Source: Lysobacteraceae bacterium (GTDB lineage Bacteria > Pseudomonadota > Gammaproteobacteria > Steroidobacterales > Steroidobacteraceae). Taken from it: a stretch of DNA of 8,515 bases. Under the pieces are notes generated by a model. It had not been told where the DNA came from. It saw only the letters and a list, made by a program, of their open reading frames with translations, and did not search any database. This document shows positions 5,466-8,515 of the stretch, piece by piece; within the stretch, counting starts at the first letter, position 1, and the number at the start of each line of letters is the position of its first letter. A program made the position numbers and the translations under genes. Location: positions 1-8,515 of the forward strand of contig JAAYXG010000686.1 in the NCBI GenBank assembly GCA_012516015.1, given 5' to 3'.

Positions 5466-6221
5466 TCACATCGGTCTGAAGCGGAATTGAAATGCCTGGC
5501 TGACGGGCAACACGTCGGCACGTCCCTTCACGCGGAGCTGCAGCTTGCCGTCCTCGTTCGTCTCGATGCGCTGGATGGCGCCGGCACGCACGATGGCACT
5601 TCGATGCACCTGCCAAAACACCTGAGGATCCAACGTCGTCACGAGCTCACGGAGCGGAGTGCGAATATGAACTTCATCTTCCGCCGTCGCGACGCGCACG
5701 TATTTGTCTTGTGCTTGAAAAAAGAGAACTTCGTCGATGCCGAAGATCTTCGTCACGCTGCCGACGCTGCCCGTGATCCAGCGAATCCCGCCTTTGTCCC
5801 CACCGCCGATTCGCGCTTGCAGCGCTTCCAGCAACCGCTCGAGACGCGGCGGTTGCACGCCGATGCGCTCCTTGAGCCGCTCGACCGTGCGCGCGAGACG
5901 ATCGCGCCTGATCGGCTTCAACAGATAATCGATCGCGCCCGCCTCGAATGCCGTGACCGCATACTCGTCGTACGCGGTCGTGAACACGACGTGTGCCTGC
6001 TCGCTCGCTGCGCGAGCCACCTCGAGCCCGCTCAGACCCGGCATGCGGATATCGACGAACGCAATGTCGGGCCGCTCGGCCGTCAACGCTTCGAGCGCAC
6101 CTAGACCGTCGGTGCACTTCGCGACGATCTCGAGCTCCGGCCACAGCTCTTCGAGCAGCTTGCAGAGCGCGCGCCGCTGCGGTGCTTCGTCCTCCGCCAC
6201 GATCGCACGAGGTACGGTCAT
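5466..6221 (-). CDS. LytTR-family response regulator
   Basis: A 251-residue cytoplasmic transcription regulator. The receiver domain (about 5-120) has the acidic pocket E10/D11, phospho-acceptor D57 in FVDIRMPGLSG (55-65), the conserved T81/T82 region VFTTAYDEYA, and K102 in YLLKP. The LytTR DNA-binding domain covers about 145-250, with VLFFQAQDKYVRVATAEDEV (165-184), RTPLRELVTTLDPQVFWQVH (187-206) and RSAIVRAGAIQRI (207-219), all family hallmarks. LytTR regulators bind short imperfect direct repeats about two helical turns apart, often upstream of membrane or export genes. The start ATG overlaps the kinase stop (ATGA), with GGAG (6230-6233) 8 bases upstream. It lies between its cognate kinase and the ABC exporter in one transcript, so the exporter and probably the whole operon are likely targets; the operon promoter is outside the window. 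Confidence 0.93.
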   Translation of the reverse strand: MTVPRAIVAEDEAPQRRALCKLLEELWPELEIVAKCTDGLGALEALTAERPDIAFVDIRMPGLSGLEVARAASEQAHVVFTTAYDEYAVTAFEAGAIDYLLKPIRRDRLARTVERLKERIGVQPPRLERLLEALQARIGGGDKGGIRWITGSVGSVTKIFGIDEVLFFQAQDKYVRVATAEDEVHIRTPLRELVTTLDPQVFWQVHRSAIVRAGAIQRIETNEDGKLQLRVKGRADVLPVSQAFQFRFRPM

Positions 6222-7462
6222 GCTGCAGTCTCCACGTAGGGGACCCTGATCGTCGCCTCGACGCCCGAGAGCTTGCGTGCTCGCACACTGAGTGTGGCGT
6301 CGCTCCCGAACAGGGCGGCGAGCTGCGCGCGAATGTTCTCGAGGCCGACGCCCTTGCCAAGACCCGGCTGAAGCCCCGCGCCATCGTCGATCACGCTCAC
6401 CGCGAGCTGCCGAACGTCGTGACGAGACTCGAGGCTTGCGGTTACGACGACGTTGCCGCCGGACGGGTTCGGCTCGATGCCATGCTTGATCGCATTCTCG
6501 ACGAGCGAAATCAGCATATAGCTCGGAAACGGGTGCGAGCGGAGCGGCTCGGGAATATCGATCGTATAGCGCAGTCGCGGCGCCATACGAATTTGCATCA
6601 CCTTCAGGTAACTCTCGCAGATCTCGACTTGATCCTGAAGGGTCGATTGCGCACTGCCCATCTCGGCGCGCAGCTTCGGCATCGTCGTGCGGAGATGATC
6701 GACGAGCGCCTCGATCGTCGCCTCCGCGCGTTCGGGATCTTGGCGAACCATCGAATGCACCGATGCGAGCGTGTTGAACAAGAAGTGCGGCTCCACTTGT
6801 GCTTGCAGCACGGTCAGCTTCATGTCGGCTTCGGCTTTCTGCCGCGTGAGCGTCGCGAGCGCTTGCGCTTGTCTGGCCTCGCGCCAACGCCGCTGTTCCC
6901 TGAAGTAGGCAGGCAGCGCCAGACCGCCGCCGAGGCTGAAGAAGACGCCGAACTGAAACGTCACGATCAAGGCCGTGGTCCCCGCGGTGCGAGGGAGTCG
7001 CTTCGTATCCGCGGCCGCTCGGTGCGATTCGAGCAGCGCGCGAGACATGACATTCGCCAAGTGTTGACAAGCGAAACTGACGAGCACGCCCGCCAGGATG
7101 GCTGCGACGATGCCGACCCGTTCCGCACGCGCGGGCCATCGGCGATGGCGCACGAAGGTCGCAAGGCCCGGTCCGAAGGTGACGAGCGCGATCCAAATGG
7201 GAATGCCGAACGCAGCGCCCTTCGCGGCGATCGACCAATCGCCCAACGCCGCACCGGTCAGCATCGCCTGAAAGAGACCGAATGCCGCCGCAATCGGCGC
7301 GAAGAGCGCGGTGCGACGCCACAGCCACGGCGCACTATAGACCGGATAATTGCGATAGGACCCGAGGAGGCCCGCCGAGTGCGCTACGACATCGGTCGGC
7401 AGCGGAGCGCCGAGCGAAGGTGAACCCTCCGCCGCGAGCGTGTCGTCAGCCTTCACCGGCAT
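6218..7462 (-). CDS. Sensor histidine kinase, LytS/His_kinase type
   Basis: A 414-residue inner-membrane kinase. After a cytoplasmic N terminus of about 48 residues come four predicted helices (about 52-70, 83-103, 116-135, 161-186) with no sizeable extracytoplasmic domain, so it may sense a signal within the membrane. A coiled linker (186-215) leads to the phospho-acceptor block LQAQVEPHFLFNTLASVHSM (219-238, H226), the form seen in the His_kinase family that pairs with LytTR regulators. The ATPase domain has the N-box SLVENAIKHGIEP (319-331, N323), G1 DDGAGL (359-364) and G2 GKGVGLENIRAQL (369-381). All are intact. The ATG at 7462 overlaps the hydrolase 3' end by 17 bp and lacks a strong ribosome site (only a G-rich stretch), so reinitiation after the hydrolase is likely, or the true start is slightly different. 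The stop overlaps the regulator start. Confidence 0.92.
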   Translation of the reverse strand: MPVKADDTLAAEGSPSLGAPLPTDVVAHSAGLLGSYRNYPVYSAPWLWRRTALFAPIAAAFGLFQAMLTGAALGDWSIAAKGAAFGIPIWIALVTFGPGLATFVRHRRWPARAERVGIVAAILAGVLVSFACQHLANVMSRALLESHRAAADTKRLPRTAGTTALIVTFQFGVFFSLGGGLALPAYFREQRRWREARQAQALATLTRQKAEADMKLTVLQAQVEPHFLFNTLASVHSMVRQDPERAEATIEALVDHLRTTMPKLRAEMGSAQSTLQDQVEICESYLKVMQIRMAPRLRYTIDIPEPLRSHPFPSYMLISLVENAIKHGIEPNPSGGNVVVTASLESRHDVRQLAVSVIDDGAGLQPGLGKGVGLENIRAQLAALFGSDATLSVRARKLSGVEATIRVPYVETAA

Positions 7463-8515
7463 TCGGACGCGCCCCGCCCCGCGAAACCAGCCAATCTGCG
7501 ATCGCCTCGAGCGCGGCCGGAGCGAACGTCTCCTCGATCGTTGCGTACTCCGCCGGCGATCCAGTGCGCGCTGTCTGCATGAGATGATTGAGTCCTGGCA
7601 TCTTGAGAATCGTCACATCGGAATTCTGCGCGACCCGCAACGCTTTTTCGAGCGCGGGCAGATTGTGTTCGATCGGTACTTGCATATCGCGCTCCGCGAA
7701 CAGCGCGAGCACCGGACGACGGAGCTGACGCAGCGGTAGCGCGGGATCTTGCTCGAGCAGATCCCTGAACCAGGGCGTGCCGATCATTTTAATCTGTGCT
7801 TCTAGCGCCGCCTCGGAAGCGGACAAGGCCGCTTGGTCCGTTTCCGACAATTTTTCGCCTTCGATCGCCTCCCCTTTGCGCTTTGCCCACAGCGCTTCGA
7901 TTTGGGCAGCGGCCTCGTCATTGTCCGGCGTCCTGCGAAGTATCTCGAAAATCTCGCGCTGCAGCGATTCGCTGAACGCGAGCATGCGCTCTGACATCCC
8001 GGAGGCACTGCCGATCGCTCGCTGCTGTTGAATCAGCAACTCGTCGATGCGCACGCCGGGCGATGCGATGAGCACGACGAACGCGACGTCTGGGGAGGCG
8101 TTCGCAGCGAGCGAGGCGACGATACCGCCTTCGCTGTGGCCGACGAGGCCGACGCGCCCGATATCATCCCGACTTCGCAGATACGCGACGCCAGCGAGCA
8201 CATCTTCCGCGAAATCGCGCAGCGTGCTCTGTTCGAGGTTGCCCGTGGAGCCGCCGACACCGCGATCGTCGACTCGCAACACGGCGAATCCGCGGCGAGT
8301 CAAATAGTCGGCGAGCACGAGGAAAGGCTTGTGACCCATCAGCGTCTCGTCGCGATCTTGACGCCCCGATCCGGTGATCAGGAGCACCGCCGGAAACGGA
8401 CCGTTCGCACGGGGCCGCGTCAGCGTGCCGGCGAGCCGAACGCCGTCGGCCGCATTCTCATACGAGACTTCCTCGGCCACGTAGGGAAACGGCGGCGTGG
8501 GTTCTTGGGGTCTTC
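7446..8515 (-). CDS. Alpha/beta hydrolase (5' end outside window)
   Basis: A serine hydrolase of the alpha/beta fold, probably an esterase or peptidase-like enzyme. The frame is open through the right edge; a GTG at 8480 is a possible start, but the 11 codons before it read RPQEPTPPFPY, matching the conserved linker I recall preceding this domain in longer secreted family members, so the gene continues outside. Counting from that GTG: GPFPAVLLITGSGRQDRDET (27-46, oxyanion region), FAVLRVDDRGVGGSTG (65-80), nucleophile elbow GHSEGG (114-119, S116), acid candidate D265 in FAERDMQVP, and H299 in PGLNHLMQT complete the triad. A helical lid covers about 145-245. Family members often have a signal peptide and an N-terminal beta-rich domain, here out of view; periplasmic location is inference. 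Its stop overlaps the kinase start by 17 bp, so it heads the visible operon. Confidence 0.9.
   Translation of the reverse strand, partial: RPQEPTPPFPYVAEEVSYENAADGVRLAGTLTRPRANGPFPAVLLITGSGRQDRDETLMGHKPFLVLADYLTRRGFAVLRVDDRGVGGSTGNLEQSTLRDFAEDVLAGVAYLRSRDDIGRVGLVGHSEGGIVASLAANASPDVAFVVLIASPGVRIDELLIQQQRAIGSASGMSERMLAFSESLQREIFEILRRTPDNDEAAAQIEALWAKRKGEAIEGEKLSETDQAALSASEAALEAQIKMIGTPWFRDLLEQDPALPLRQLRRPVLALFAERDMQVPIEHNLPALEKALRVAQNSDVTILKMPGLNHLMQTARTGSPAEYATIEETFAPAALEAIADWLVSRGGARPNAGEG

Noticed and set aside
6222..7328. Fusion of the response regulator to a long upstream open frame
   Set aside because: The upstream part is kinase sequence in the wrong frame; the regulator starts at 6221 with GGAG and a 4-bp overlap.
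5993..7423. 476-residue plus-strand open frame
   Set aside because: It is antisense to the regulator and kinase, Arg-rich and without recognisable motifs; the minus-strand proteins have full catalytic motifs.

Overview
The window is gene-dense, high-GC bacterial chromosomal DNA with no RNA gene, insertion sequence, integrase or CRISPR array that I can see. A PilT-family ATPase, a histidine kinase/LytTR regulator pair, an ABC-2 exporter and a REP-like palindrome pair suggest a proteobacterium. A high-GC gammaproteobacterium of the Xanthomonadales/Steroidobacter type fits best, but that is inference from gene style and the repeat, not from a marker gene.

Layout: (1) 25-818, minus strand. A small two-gene cassette: an 86-residue ribbon-helix-helix-like protein, overlapping by 14 bp a 126-residue conserved protein of unknown function. 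Beyond it, on the same strand, lies a 28-residue one-helix membrane peptide. (2) 819-969. A divergent promoter region with a short inverted repeat touching the start codon of the small DNA-binding-like protein. (3) 970-3020, plus strand. A 3-hydroxyisobutyrate-dehydrogenase-family reductase translationally coupled (ATGA) to a PilT-like pilus ATPase. (4) 3054-3109. An imperfect 22-bp inverted repeat, itself built of palindromes, lies between converging genes and overlaps the stop codon of the next gene. (5) 3106 to beyond 8515, minus strand. A tight five-gene operon, read from the right edge: alpha/beta hydrolase (5' end outside the window), LytS-type sensor kinase, LytTR response regulator, NatA-like ABC ATPase and NatB-like ABC-2 permease. 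Neighbouring genes overlap by 17 bp or 4 bp, or are 9 bp apart.

The large operon reads as a sensing-and-export module. The kinase (four helices, no periplasmic domain) phosphorylates the LytTR regulator, and the exporter lies directly downstream in the same transcript. This resembles the natK-natR-natAB arrangement of Bacillus; the added piece is a predicted exported hydrolase at the front. The substrate of the exporter is not readable from sequence.

The plus-strand pair couples a metabolic reductase to a pilus-type motor ATPase whose Asp box is altered, so it is probably a specialised PilT paralogue. The most open-ended piece is the ribbon-helix-helix/unknown-protein cassette with its apparent operator. 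I found no convincing wholly new defence or mobile system.
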